From the NCBI GenBank assembly GCA_023362775.1, contig JALMGJ010000015.1:7393501-7457500 (forward strand): DNA of 64,000 nt. The letters run 5' to 3'. Below, in pieces: positions 1 through 11,399 of the stretch (position 1 is its first letter; every line of letters starts with the position of its first letter). Below the pieces are notes generated by a model. That model saw only the letters and a list, made by a program, of their open reading frames with translations, was not told the origin of the DNA and did no database searches. The translations under genes and the position numbers were made by a program. This DNA comes from Charina bottae. Lineage: Eukaryota; Chordata; Lepidosauria; Squamata; Charinaidae.

Positions 1-1187
1 TTGATTTTCTTCGGTATAAGATGGGGCAGAGAGAAACTAAGTCAGGCTTTCAAGATTCTGTTATTCTGCCCTACAACAATAAAGATCATTTCTGGAATCT
101 CTGCAGTATCTATTTCTTGACCTGGCCTACCTCGAAGGGCTGACACTCAGAGGGTATGTCCTCCGATATTCCACATTTTTTTTCCAATGTAGAAGATCAA
201 CTTTATCAATCAGAGCTACCTTACTTCCAGCTGCTTGGCAATCCAACCTCTTAGATAAATGGAATAATTTTTCAGCTCTTTAAAACCAAAAAAAATGTAC
301 CGATGACCCAAAATTTGATTCTTATGCCTAGAAATGCTCAGGAATTGAAGTTAGATTTCCCAAGTCTGCTCCAAACACCTCCTCAACAATAGTATTAAGC
401 CATTTTCACTCCTTTACAGCTTGGCCTAAGATCTTAAGGTTTTGTAACAATCAAGGGAGAAAAAAAGAGGAAACGTATATCATAAGAAACAATAGGCCTT
501 GCCAGTCATTACAACACATCTTTCTGAAAAGGTTGCATGTTCTTCCTCTAAAGGAAGCTTGAATCAGCTTCCCTTTTCCCCTCCCCTCCCCCAGTTATAA
601 TTCTTAAAATATAAAATATAGACCATCTGTATTTAACTTGGAAACACACACTTTTCGAAAATATCATCTGGCAGTGTATATATAAATCAGGAACATCTCA
701 CAACTCAGCGACAGCAAGGGAAGAATTTGCAGACAAAAAGGTACCCGTGAGAACACTAGACAAGGTCTTATACTCCAGACCAGCTTGAAATAGAGAAGGC
801 TGTGGGAATTTGAATAAAGTCAGAGGTTCCCAGATGTTGAAAAATCTCAGTGATAACCTTTCAGGCACGAGGGTGCAGAGCCTTCGAAGCACAACCCCAA
901 GATTCGTGAAACCGGAGCAAGAACAGAGGCAGACAAGGCTGCTTCTTCGCCTAGAACGGTTAGCTGAGGTCATCTAGACAAAGGTTGCAAGGAAGGGCAG
1001 GCAGGCATGCAAAACAGGAAATCTTTTTGCCCCTTCCCCAGACCTTGGGATGCTGTCCGAAGCAATTCTGATCCAGGGCTCGGCTGTTGGTTTTTTCTTT
1101 CCATTGCTGGCTGCATTTTTGAAAAAAAATCTGTTTCCATCAAACTTCCTCCATCTGGTGTTCTTCATATGTGTCAGACGTTCAACT
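1..1187. other. Intergenic, no gene recognised
   Basis: AT-rich anonymous sequence. I see no convincing exon and no complete mobile element. Open frames here are short and lack family resemblance. Confidence 0.5.
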
Positions 1188-1195
1188 CTCCAAGG

Positions 1196-1305
1196 CAGTG
1201 TTAAAGTCCTTGGCAACTTTAAGATGTGTGGACTTCAACTCCCAAAATTCCCCAGCCAGAGTTGAAGTCCACACCTCTTAAAGTTGCCAAGGTTGAGAAA
1301 CACTG
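1196..1305. mobile_element. hAT-type palindromic MITE (CAGTGTTTCTCAACC family)
   Basis: Inverted-repeat element whose arms read 'ggacttcaactcccaaaatt' and its complement. The right end is GGTTGAGAAACACTG. An exact 8-bp target duplication CTCCAAGG lies at 1188-1195 and 1306-1313, as expected for hAT transposition. There is no coding capacity. Confidence 0.85.
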
Positions 1306-1736
1306 CTCCAAGGACACCCTGGCTGTCCTTTGGGTTATGGGAAGTGAAGTCCAGGAAATAGATTTGGGGGAGGCTGAAAAAGCTATTTTAGGGAGGAGGG
1401 GGAAATGGGTTTGTGAAGTCACTAGCCTCCAGCCAATCTGAGGGAGGCCCTCTATGACCCCCCTGTAGGAACATAGATATGGTTGTCCCTGATTTTCATC
1501 GGAGATGATTTCATTTAAGGGAAAAGCGGTGGGGTAAATTCCACCAGAGGCCGGAATTTCAAACCACCTGGGCAACTTATACCTGGGCTGTACCATCTCA
1601 GATTCAGAAAAAGGGTCATAGGGTGGGACAATCTCCCCCCCTCCCTCTTGAAATCCCCTCCCCCTAGAAAAGGGACCTGTACAGGAGAAGGCAGAAATGT
1701 TTGCCTTCATTCTCACAGTTTCCATGATGGAGGAAT

Positions 1737-1742
1737 TTTATT
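1737..1742 (-). terminator. Candidate poly(A) signal for the PPP1R3E-like gene
   Basis: AATAAA on the minus strand, about 640 bases downstream of the PPP1R3E-like stop codon. Assignment rests only on position and motif. Confidence 0.3.
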
Positions 1743-2034
1743 TTCTTCTAAGACAGGAGGGAGCTGTTTTGGCCCCCCCCCCCCCCCTGCAATTCTAAAT
1801 AGCACAGACTGGGCATTTCAAGAAGTCAGCTATTTAATAGGATTTACTCCCGGTTAAGCATCCCTGGAATGGCAAATGGAAGAGGTCTCCTGCAGGTTAG
1901 TTAGGGTGCAAGTCAGAGATGACAGGGAACAATCTCAGTCCCTCCTGACCTCTTGGAAAACGCACCCCCAAAAGGGAAGGAAAGGCATAATGTACCTTGA
2001 GTCAAGCTTGACTCCAGGTGACTTGTCCCAACGT

Positions 2035-2115
2035 TGCCTTCTACTGGTTTGTCAATTTCCCCATCTAGCCTACTCCATGGGATTTCCCAGTGGTCTCCCA
2101 TCCAAGCACTAACCA
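2035..2115 (-). repeat. 5S rRNA-derived SINE fragment
   Basis: Read on the minus strand, the block resembles the 3' half of vertebrate 5S rRNA: a 'gttagtgcttggatgggaga' stretch followed by 'ccactgggaaatccc'. It is too divergent and truncated to be a working 5S gene. Similar pieces occur near 55.24-55.31 kb and 60.70-60.79 kb. Confidence 0.6.
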
Positions 2116-2378
2116 CACCAAGCACAGACAAGGTGGGACAGGGGCTGCTCCCGTCAAGCCTCTCCTCTGCAACGATTTTTCCGCACAAAGTTGCCATCGG
2201 AAGAGCCGTTTTCCACGTTAGCAATAAAAAAAAAAGGGGGGGGGGTCGCGCCCACCGCTTCCGGGCTCCTCCTCCCCGTCCCATCTCCAAGGGGCGCTCC
2301 GAGCTGCCGTTTCCCCGTCGAAGGAAGGCGCCTGCTTTCCCGCCGGGCCGTCCCGCAGAGGCACGAGCCAAGCCCGGT

Positions 2379-3437
2379 TCAGATGAAGTGGATCCAGGCG
2401 CCGCCGCCGTCGGGTTCGTGGCTGTCGGGCCGCTGCCTGCCGCGCAGCTTGTAGTTGTGCCCGTCGTTGTTGTCCCAGTACTCGGCGTCGGCCACGCGGT
2501 AGCGGACGGCGAACTCGAGCAGCGTGGTGCCGGCGCCCACGGGCAGGTGGAAGGCGAAGCGGTCCGTCTGGCCGTCGTGGGCGGCGGCGGGCGGCGGCAG
2601 GTAGGCGGCGGGCACCTCGTTGCAGCTGGCCCAGCGGTTGAGCGTGTAGCGCACCGAGACGGCCTTCTCGTAGGCCAGGTTGAGGACGCGCACGGCGCCG
2701 CGCAGCCCGGCCGCCTCGGGGCGCACCCACTCCAGCCTCACCTTGTGCTGCCGCACGCGCTCCGCGAAGCCCGCGCCCGCACCGGGCTGCGGCGGGAAGA
2801 GCGGCTCCAGGACGGGCGCCGGCGGCCCGAAGAGCACAGGCTCCAGCTCGCCCAGCGCCGGCGGCTTGCGCGTCTTGAGCAGGTCGGCGCCGCGCGGCTG
2901 CGGGGAGGCGGCGACCGGCGCGGGCGGCGGCGGCACCCGCGGCACGTCGGCTTGGCAGAAGTGGCGCACGGCGGTCAGCTCCAGCCCCAGCGAGTCGGCG
3001 AAGCGCACCGTCTTGCGGCGCGACGGGCTGTGCTGCAAGGCCGGCCGGAGGCCCCGCTCGCCCGGCGTGGGCAGCGACTTGGCGCGCCGGCGCAAGGTCG
3101 GGCTGGGCGGCACGGGCGGCACCGTCGGCTCCCTGCCGCGGGAGGCCGGCGGCGGCGACGGCAGGGGCGGCGAGGGGGAGCGTGGCGGCGGCCGCGCCGC
3201 CTCGGCTTCGCGGGTGACGGGCGGCGAGGAGGGCGCGGGCAGGGGCAGCGGCTCCACCGCCTCGAGCTCGGGGCTGCAGCCGCCCTTGCACTGCTCGGCC
3301 AGGCTGCCGTAGAGGCAGGCGCTGCAGCTGAAGTTCCGCGGGAGGTAGAGCCGCGGCGGCGGCGTGGGCACCGACGCGTGCAGGGAGCCGGCCTTCTCCA
3401 TCCTGGCGCCGCGGACGGGCTTCCTCGGCGGGGTCAC
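2379..3437 (-). CDS. PPP1R3E: PPP1R3E-like glycogen-targeting subunit of protein phosphatase 1
   Basis: Single-exon frame of 352 residues. Proteins of this family tether the PP1 catalytic subunit to glycogen and promote dephosphorylation of glycogen synthase. Seen: a proline-rich N-terminal half with a basic patch (about residues 115-142); an RVxF-type PP1-docking motif KTVRF at 142-146, followed by ADSLGLELTAVRHF; and a CBM21 glycogen-binding domain from about 225 to 335 with the conserved WDNN at 321-324. The C-terminus WIHFI and the block NLAYEKAVSVRY match what I recall of mammalian PPP1R3E better than PPP1R3G or PPP1R3B, hence the symbol. Human PPP1R3E is shorter (about 280 residues), so the proline-rich part is longer here. 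A second in-frame Met at residue 13 (MEKAGS) is an equally plausible start. The coding region lies within a CpG island. Confidence 0.86.
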   Translation of the reverse strand: MTPPRKPVRGARMEKAGSLHASVPTPPPRLYLPRNFSCSACLYGSLAEQCKGGCSPELEAVEPLPLPAPSSPPVTREAEAARPPPRSPSPPLPSPPPASRGREPTVPPVPPSPTLRRRAKSLPTPGERGLRPALQHSPSRRKTVRFADSLGLELTAVRHFCQADVPRVPPPPAPVAASPQPRGADLLKTRKPPALGELEPVLFGPPAPVLEPLFPPQPGAGAGFAERVRQHKVRLEWVRPEAAGLRGAVRVLNLAYEKAVSVRYTLNRWASCNEVPAAYLPPPAAAHDGQTDRFAFHLPVGAGTTLLEFAVRYRVADAEYWDNNDGHNYKLRGRQRPDSHEPDGGGAWIHFI

Positions 3438-4150
3438 TCGGCGGCTCCTGCCGGCGCTCCTCGGCCGGGCATGGCTTGGCTTGGCTTGGCTTGGCGCCTC
3501 TCCCCGCGGCCGCGAGCCGCTCGGACGAGGGTGTCCGCGGCTCCCGCGGGAGCAGCGCCGAGCGGGCTCCGGGGAGCCGAGCGCTGCTGCTGGTGCTGCT
3601 GCTGCTGCTTCCCGCGGCGGCGGCGGCGGCGCTGCGATTGCCGGCGCGCCGCGGCTCTCGGGCGGCTCGCTGCCGCTACCTCTGCGGCTACTGACGTCGC
3701 GGAGCCCTGCAGTCAGCTGGAGGCGCGCCGGGCCGCCGGTCGGCCTCGCTGCCCTTTCGGCTCTGCCTCCCGCCCCCGCCTCCCTCGCCGGCTCGGGCCG
3801 CTCGTCCCCCGCTGCCCTCCCCGCGTCCTTCAGACGGGGATCCGGGCGAGGGCGGCGCGTGGGAATCCCTCGCAGGGACAGCCCCCCGCTCTCAGCGGCC
3901 GGGCCTACGAGGCTCGGCGGCGGCCCCGACCCGCCGGCCTTCCCGTGCGAGCGGGCTCCGCTTCGGCCGGAGCCATCCCCGCGCAGTCGCCGGCGCCGCC
4001 TCTCACGCTTTGGGCTCGGGGGTCCCGGTGCGGGACATGGTCCCTTTTTGCAAGAGGGCGTGGAACGGGACTCAGGCGGCAGTGGGCGACTAGGGTGGCG
4101 AAGATGCTCCCCGGAAAGAGCGGGATTCTTCCTTTACTGCAGTTGGCTGG
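3438..4150 (-). promoter_or_regulatory. CpG island upstream of the PPP1R3E-like gene
   Basis: GC- and CpG-dense sequence continuing from the coding region to about 4.15 kb, with GCC/GCT trinucleotide runs near 3590-3650. It is the likely promoter and 5' UTR. The long open frames here in other phases reflect base composition and are not taken as genes. Confidence 0.6.
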
Positions 4151-4299
4151 CAAACTTGGGTGAACGAAACGCGGTTCCCGTTTACAGACAAAATGATCAA
4201 ATGCAAAGGACGCCCTGGTTCGTGGGACAGGCAGAACCACGCACTACCCGGTTTATGGGAGGCTGGTGAAATTGTGCCAATCCAACCCTCCTGTGTTCT

Positions 4300-5190
4300 T
4301 GAGGTTTTGACTCAGCGGCGGTGACGTAGGAAACGGGAGAAAAATCCGGGCAGTTGGTGGGAGGGAAAACGTGACTTCCATCTGAATAAGAGGCATTACT
4401 TCAGTAGAGCTGGTTTCCTTCTACTTCTGAGTCACTTCCCATCTGGACATTATTCTAGCAGTTGGATTTTGTAAAAGTATCATCTAGAAAGTTGTAGGTG
4501 CCCAAATCGGCATTTTGGGGTGGGGAGTGGAAGAGATCCTGGAAAGAAATGCATACTGCCCTGCTTTCTCACTCTTGAGAAAGTTCAGTGAATAAAGATA
4601 GAAACCATATATTCCTCAAGGAGGGGAAACCCTGCACGGCAAATTCCCTGGTTTGTGCATCTAGGTCTTTCTAACGGCCTTCATTCGCGATTCAGATGAA
4701 AAGGACGCTCAGGTGTGACTCAGGTGGCTAATTCTGGAGGAAGATGCTTTATTTTGCAGCTCCCCTAAAGTAGTCTGCATTTGGCCACGATAGAGGATGG
4801 TGAAGCTGAAGTCTTTGTCTCAAGCAGCGACTATTTTCAACACCTGCACGCTGTGCCTTGCCAAGGAAGCTCTTCTGGAAGATATAAACCCCCCCGGGGC
4901 GGGGGGGGGAAGTGTTGCAGAAATACCAAATTTCTATCCTTTGCCTCAACCTCCATCATTTTCATCACTATGCAATTGACATCAACAGTGCCATATACAA
5001 GAAACTCTTGATTTTAACGGACAGACCCTCAGATTAACAGTCTGTTGGGCAGGGAGGGGGCACAGTGAATTTTTTTTTAAAGCCCACTTTGTCTTCTAGA
5101 CCAAGTTCCATCGCATCCGTGTTTTACTGTACTTTCTGTTTGTGGTGGGGATCCAGAGAAGGTGCCAATGGCGGGATACTGTTCTGCCAT
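4300..5190. other. Intergenic, nothing recognised
   Basis: No exon, RNA gene or complete repeat seen. There are short C and G homopolymer runs near 4890-4910. Confidence 0.4.
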
Positions 5191-5197
5191 CTTCATG

Positions 5198-5938
5198 GCC
5201 AGTTTGGTCTAGTGGTGAAGGCTCCAGGCTAGAATCCAGGAGTCTGTGAGTTCTAGTCCAGCCTTAGGCATGAAAGCCGGCTGGATGACCTTGGGCCAGT
5301 CCCTCTCTCTCAGCCCTAGGAAGGAGCCAATGGCAAACCAGGAGACTGTGAGTTCTAGTCCCGCCTTAGGCATGAAAGCCGGCTGGATGACCTTGGGCCA
5401 GTCCCTCTCTCTCAGCCCTAGGAAGGAGCCAATGGCAAACCAGGAGACTGGGAGTTCTAGTCCCACCTTAGGCATGAAAGCCGGCTGGGTGACCTTGGGC
5501 CAGTCCCTGTCTCTCAGCCCTAGGAAGAAGCCAATGGCAAACCAGGAGGCTGAGAGTTCTAGTCCCGCCTTAGGCATGAAAGCCGGCTGGGTGACCTTGG
5601 GCCAGTCCCTGTCTCTCAGCCCTAGGAAGGAGCCAATGGCAAACCAGGAGACTGGGAGTTCTAGTCCCACCTTAGGCATGAAAGCCGGCTGGGTGACCTT
5701 GGGCCAGTCCCTGTCTCTCAGCCCTAGGAAGGAGCCAATGGCAAACCAGGAGACAGGGAGTTCTAGTCCCGCCTTAGGCAAGGAAGCCGGCTGGGTGACC
5801 TTGGGCCAGTCCCTTTTTCTCAGCCCAACTCACCTTGCAAGGTTGTTGTTGTGGGGAAAATAGGAGGAGGAAGGAGTATTAGGTATGCTTGCTGCCTTGA
5901 GTTATTTATAAAAATGAAGGCGGGATAAAAAAAAAACT
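5198..5938 (+). repeat. tRNA-derived (Sauria-type) SINE with an internal 102-bp tandem array
   Basis: The tRNA-like head starts GCCAGTTTGGTCTAGTGG (box A-like) and is followed by a box-B-like GAGTTCTAGTCC. The segment with box B and the 'gaaagccggctgggtgacct' core is then repeated at exactly 102-bp spacing: TTCTAG falls at 5251, 5353, 5455, 5557, 5659 and 5761. The usual tail follows, with the 'gttgttgttgtggggaaaat' block, 'ttatttataaaaatgaaggc' and an A-run. As 102 is divisible by three, the array stays open on both strands, giving repetitive 34-residue frames that are artefacts. Confidence 0.85.
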
Positions 5939-5944
5939 AAAAAA

Positions 5945-6735
5945 AACTGAGATGGGATCCTCACTAGAGCCATTCAGTCAATCCTTGTGCCAAGGTAGCA
6001 GTGATGAGAACGTGCTTTCTGTCACCTCAGCCATGTTTGAGTGATGCTCTAAGTAACCAGAGGCAAAACATAAAGCCTCTTTCAAATGGTGCTTCGCTCC
6101 TGGGGATTCCCTGGGCACGTTGTTTACTTAGCAACAGTATGGAAGTGTTTGCCATTGCTTCTTTCAAGAAACATCGTCCAGCTGATTAATGATTTGCAAT
6201 AATATGCATATATTTAAACCGGGAATGGTGAACAGGATATTAGAATCACTTAAGCGTTCGGCTCAAGTAGAAAGGAACATTTTAGCAAGTTATTCAGCCT
6301 GTCAGAATTTGAATTTTTCTCTTATGTTGCTAAGTCTCACAATTACAGTAAAGGAATTCTGATTACATATGTTATTTAACACCTCTTCTTTTCCAAGATT
6401 CTATGCTAATGGCTTTTTTTTCAATTTTTACTGCATATATTTGATTCTATTCTATTTATTGGAGGGATAATTGAACATTTAATAAAGACTTCATAGAAAC
6501 CTCTTCTGAATTTTTTTTGACACCCTCCCCAAAGTTTCCCATGGCTTTGTTTAATTTAGAAGATTATATAAACTTCCTTCAAGCTTGAGTGGTTTCTAGT
6601 GAAACCCAGCAAGCCATGAAATGAAGCCTTATTTTTTTAAAAAATAAATGACTAGCAATAGCTAAAACAGGCATTTTATAGTAGCAGTACAACAGAATCA
6701 GACACAGTCTCTCTTTTGGTGTAGGATTTTACATC
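5945..6735. other. AT-rich intergenic, nothing recognised
   Basis: No exon or complete repeat recognised. Confidence 0.4.
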
Positions 6736-6745
6736 TTCTCTAGAA

Positions 6746-6880
6746 CAGTGTTTCTTAACCTCAGTCACTTTTAAGATGTGTGGACTTCAACTCCCAGAAT
6801 CCCCCCGCCAGCATGCTTGCTGGGGTATTCTGGGAGTTGAAGTTCACACATCTTAAAGTTGCTGAGGTTGAGAAACGCTG
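6746..6880. mobile_element. hAT-type palindromic MITE (CAGTGTTTCTCAACC family)
   Basis: Same family as 1196-1305. Arms with 'tggacttcaactcccagaat' and its complement flank GCATGCTTGC. The flanks CTCTAGAA and CTCTGAAA form an imperfect 8-bp target duplication. Confidence 0.8.
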
Positions 6881-6889
6881 CTCTGAAAT

Positions 6890-8270
6890 ATTCCTAGCAA
6901 ACTCTATTGCTGTCAGCTGATGATAGGCAACTGGGTATCATCCAGATGCTTCAGGCTAAACTCCCCAATCTCTTGCCATCAGCCTTGCTGGCTGGCCAGC
7001 AGAGGTTCAAGTTGGAGGATAGCAGGTGGCCGTAACCTCAGGACTGTTGGAATTATCAGGGGTCAACTCAGCATTGTCTCATAAGCATAAGGGGGGGGGG
7101 GGTCCTTTCTAGTAAATGCATCTCTATTGTGCTTCTGGGATGTCACATGGGTCACCTGATTTCCACTTCCTTCTTCTTCTTGAGTTTGGGGGTTTAACAA
7201 TCTCCATTACTCTTTGGGCATACCTGCAAGCAGGAGGTGCTGCAAAATGCAGCTCTCGTCCTTTCATCTTGCTTGCACGCAGATCTACTATAATCTACTT
7301 GTATTCAGTTCTACTGAATAAATGTAAGCTATCTCTATTTTTCTTCATCTAACTACTATGTGAAGACTGAATTTATTTCTGAACGTAATTAAGCATAATG
7401 TGCAAGTCCCTTTGGTTCACACTTCTACTTTGCAAGATTGTTGTTAGCTGCTTGGAGTTCTTTTATTAACCTTCAAAACTCCACCAAGAACAACTGCAGA
7501 GGCAGTTTTCTGCCAGCCCCAGCTCTCTTCATAAGATTGGGAACCAGGGAGGGTAACCCTCAGTACAGAATATAAACAGCGGCCAGGCTTGTAGGGGTTA
7601 TTAAGAGCTCAGATTGGCCTTTCCCAACCTGGATTCTTCCTGGTGTAGCCCAATGCATTGATGGGAACATATTGAGGGAAAGGGAGCTATGTATCTTTTA
7701 TGAGAGAAGCCATTTAGGGGAGCCAGGGATTTGCAGTAGACATGACATGTCCTTATTAGGAACCATTGTGCACCCCTTGCCTTGATCCTCTAGTAATAAC
7801 TAAGCAGCCACATCTTTCAGCTGAAAGGTTCGGATGGTGAGTCGCTACATTTTTATTCCAGTAGAGTTGTGTGGTCTTCCAGATTATTTCCCCCCCCCCT
7901 CAAAGGCTCGTTTCTGACATGCAGGAGATTTTAGGGAACAGAAAAGATCTAAAAGAAGATAAGCCAAGGGGTTCTAAAAAGTTTTGGTTCACTTTTCATT
8001 ATGCCCTAGCATTTTGCCTAAAGCAAGGAACACCCCTTTGCCTGTGCAAATATCAGTCGTATCATTGCTCCCCAAAGTGGCTTCTTTGCAGAAATGTTCC
8101 TGCTAAAAGCGCAGGATTAAGAAGAGGGTGATAGGAAAACCAGCAGTCTCAGGTTGAGAATGAATGATCTGTTCTCCCTCCCTTTCCCTCTCATTGATTC
8201 ATAAATCCCCCAACCTGGCATCCTCCAGATGTTTTGGACCATACCAATTTTAAGTCTACTCAGACCAATC
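6890..8270. other. Intergenic with old repeat remnants
   Basis: Contains a G-run near 7092-7102 and degraded fragments of elements with 'catccagatg' type ends (about 6930-7030). No gene is supported. Confidence 0.35.
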
Positions 8271-8277
8271 AGTGGTA

Positions 8278-8502
8278 CAGGTAGTCCTCATTTAGCAACT
8301 GCCTCGTTTAGTGACTTCGCAGTGACTATGGTGATGAAAAAGTAGCTTTACAACCAATCCTCACATTTACGACCTTTGCAGGTCTGTAAAGCAAAGGAAA
8401 GCTGAAGTAAGATCGTAAGCAGTCACGGTTTCACTTAGTGACTGCTTTGCTTAATGACCAAGTTGCCGGTCCCCTTTGTGGTCACTAAACGAGGACTACC
8501 TG
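8278..8502. mobile_element. Tc1/mariner-like MITE (CAGGTAGTCCTC termini)
   Basis: Inverted termini CAGGTAGTCCTCATTTAGC and the complement of its right end (GTCACTAAACGAGGACTACCTG). The related copy at 16077-16734 has TA flanks. Non-coding. Confidence 0.7.
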
Positions 8503-8784
8503 TGTTCAAGACTTGCAAAAATTGTAGCCTTACATGATTAGGGAAGTTGTAATCTTGGTGTATATACTGCAAGCCAACTATTGGGAAATATAACACTGGA
8601 CATTGTGTTAAGAACCTGGTTCGGAAGACACTTGCTGAGCAAATTTCTGAGTACAGCTACAGACTTACTTTAATCAGGAGAATCTCCACCTACTACTTTT
8701 GGAAAAGGTTTTGTGTCACCTGAAATATTCAGGAGGGGTGAGGAAGCAGAATTTATAACTGAGCCAACATTTGATTAGCTAATA

Positions 8785-8879
8785 CAGTGTTTCTCAACCT
8801 TGGCAACTTTAAGATGCTGGCTGGGGAATTCTGGGAGTTGAAGTCCACACATCTTAAAGTTGCCAAGGTTGAGAAACAT
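8785..8879. mobile_element. hAT-type palindromic MITE, right end slightly truncated
   Basis: Begins CAGTGTTTCTCAACCTTGG and ends GGTTGAGAAACAT. An exact 8-bp target duplication AGCTAATA lies at 8777-8784 and 8880-8887. Confidence 0.85.
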
Positions 8880-8889
8880 AGCTAATACG

Positions 8890-9520
8890 TACAGATGCCT
8901 CTTACATTGTATGGGAAGGAAGAAGCTGGGGTCAACTGGTGGAAGAGAAAGCCACAGCAATTCCTGTTTTAACATCAGGTCTGTACATATCATAATCCTC
9001 TGCAACAGATGTTGCAAGTTAGAGTAAACAAGCTCAGAACCTGTTGTGTTAGCTAAGGAGAAATTTACAGACTTTTTTTAACAATGGAAACATAAGCTAT
9101 CATTTCAAACCAATTTTGGTAAAAAAAAGTTTATTATTTATCGCTTGCCAGAGAAGCTCTTTTGCGACTCACGAGGATTGTGTTTTGCTAATCGTGAAAG
9201 TTGTGGAGCAATTAAATTCTTGCTCATACAGGAGAGGGAGTAAAGATTAGTAGGAGGTTTACTTTGATCACACTCCTACTGTTACTTAGGCTGAGTGTTC
9301 TAATGAGACATTCAAAACCTCTTTCTGCCTTCAAAGAAAATGTTCCATGCTCACAACCCCACCAAAACTGAGCTAACATCTCCTAGGTGACACTATTTTG
9401 ATGACGCATGGTCACATTTTGTAATTACCATTAAATTCTGTGCTTTTCTAAAAAGGATTTTCAGATGTACTAGATTCCAAATTATGCCTATCTGTTTAAT
9501 TGCATTTCCTAAGTAAATTA
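8890..9520. other. Intergenic, nothing recognised
   Basis: No exon or complete repeat recognised. Confidence 0.4.
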
Positions 9521-9523
9521 TTC

Positions 9524-9645
9524 TGGAGGTGACGGACTCGACCGTGGGGGAGCTGGGGGTGGCGACGGCCGACAGGAAGCTCTGGCGTGGGCTGGTCCAT
9601 GAAGTCACGGAGAGTCGGAAGTGACTGAACGAATAAACAAAAAAG
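9524..9645 (+). mobile_element. BovB (RTE-clade) LINE 3' end
   Basis: Contains the typical BovB tail: 'tggtccatgaagtcacggag' then 'agtcggaagtgactgaacga' and ATAAACAA. Only the extreme 3' end is present. BovB is abundant in squamates. Confidence 0.7.
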
Positions 9646-9649
9646 TAAA

Positions 9650-11125
9650 TTAACGTTTATAATAAAATCTCAACATTTATCTAGCCCTTCTTTAACAAAA
9701 CCCTTAACAGTTGAATTGCAGGCCTGAGATAAGTGGACCAAGCTGGTGAGTTCATTATCACACAGGAAAATTTTGAAATGATATCCCAGTAGCTGGGGCT
9801 TTAGCACACTACAGAAGGAAACAGGAAGGGTGAGGGGGAAAATCAAATGATTGATTAAAAAAAGAGATTCATCAGAAAATATTTATGATTGAAATACTTT
9901 TATTCTCCCATTTAAGAAAAAAAATCCCCCCTTTCGTTGACATTTTGGTCAACCATAGCAACACTCAGATTGTGTTGCTTTTTTGTTGTTATTTGTTCCT
10001 TTTTATGACTTTATATTTTGGAACCTCTCTCTCTCTCTCAAAAAAAACCCTTCATTATGGATATAGCTTGTCCTTATTTTTAATAGTTATGAGCTCAAGG
10101 AAAAAAATAGCTGGAAAACAAGAACTTTCACATAAACAATTATAGGTAACTAATTACTATGCTCACAGTTGATTTATCACTGCATTAATCATAAATTTTT
10201 CAAGCTACAAACTAAACACTGTTTTGCCCTAATGATGATAAACGTTGCCTATGTCATATGGGTGAGAACCCTAATTTTTGTTGGTGTGTTGTGATGAAAT
10301 GGAAGTATTGATCTTGGATTGGATGGGAAGTCAGATCAACCATCTTTTCAACTCTCCCCCATCATGACATTCACTGATTGACTGTGGCCCTATATCTGCT
10401 ATCTAGTTTAATTTACCTTACATGGTTGTGGTGAGATAAAGTGGACTTCTCTCTTTCTGAAAAGGTTGGGGGTTGAGTACAGTATTAAGATACTTTGAAC
10501 CCTTTGGATTATTAGTAGAATTAGGGCAGAGCTTTTAAATGGACATCTTTGATCACTGGGAATCATTTTGGGGTATCCTAAAGTGATACACATAATTTTA
10601 TTTAGAAGTCCCTATATACCTCAAGTCCCTTAGAAGGAAAGTAGGACATAAATGCAATACAATGAATAAATGGTAAAGTTCTCTGCAACAGTTTTCCCCA
10701 TGTCTTGGATTACAACTAGACTTGGCTAAGGATTTCGGACATTGTAGGCCAGCGCATAGGAAGGGCACGATTAAAGAAAGCAGCTATGAATGCTAATCTG
10801 GGATTAAGTCCCAATGACTTTAATAGGACATACTTTGGGGCAAACGGGCAATTATTCTGGGGTGGATGTCCATTTTCTTCAGAGTACCAAATCTTTGTAA
10901 AACAAAACTAGCGCATCCAGGTAAACTTTTCTAACCTAGCTCATTTTCTAACCTTAGCCACAATATTAGGCATTATGCTGGCATAACAACAACAACAAGA
11001 CTTCCAGGTTGTGCTTATTAAAAGGCACAAACTTTCCCGGGCCGCAGCTCGCTTCATCACCAGAGCTGGCTTCCTGCCTCTGATGAAGTGACTACAGCTC
11101 GGGAAAGCCCTCCCTCCCTCCCCCT
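9650..11125. other. Intergenic, nothing recognised
   Basis: AT-rich, with a short CT run near 10030. No exon or complete element recognised. Confidence 0.4.
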
Positions 11126-11129
11126 GTCT

Positions 11130-11157
11130 GTCCTTCCTTCCTTCCTTCCTTCCTTCC
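11130..11157 (+). repeat. (TTCC)n microsatellite
   Basis: Tandem CTTC tetranucleotides, about six copies. Confidence 0.9.
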
Positions 11158-11399
11158 ACAAAAAACTAAGGAAAAGAAGGATGTGCACAAAATTATAAAA
11201 GAGAAAAACTAAAACAGAAAGAGAAAGAGAACAAAAACTTTTTAAAAATTGTGTATCTGCAGACATACATACATCAATAAATTGAAGCCACGACTCCTTA
11301 CAGCCCCCCCCCCCCCGTCACCCCCGGGGCTCTGCACTCCCGATCTTCTGCCGCCCTGGACTTCCAGGGTTGCGAAGAGAGGGGCTCTGTAACCCTGGG

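Noticed and set aside
2034..4163. Long plus-strand open frame of about 700 codons
   Set aside because: It is antisense to the PPP1R3E-like gene and its CpG island. Composition is Arg/Gly/Ala-rich low complexity with no family match, as expected from stop-codon depletion in GC-rich DNA.
5198..5290. Possible tRNA gene at the start of the 102-bp array
   Set aside because: The sequence is the SINE head and is repeated at 13703, 33250 and 43434. It does not fold into a standard tRNA.
5251..5766. Regular direct repeats resembling a CRISPR array
   Set aside because: The units are contiguous 102-bp repeats without unique spacers, in a vertebrate genome.
5209..5863. Repetitive proteins of about 190-205 residues on both strands
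   Set aside because: They are translations of the 102-bp SINE array, open on both strands because the unit is a multiple of three.
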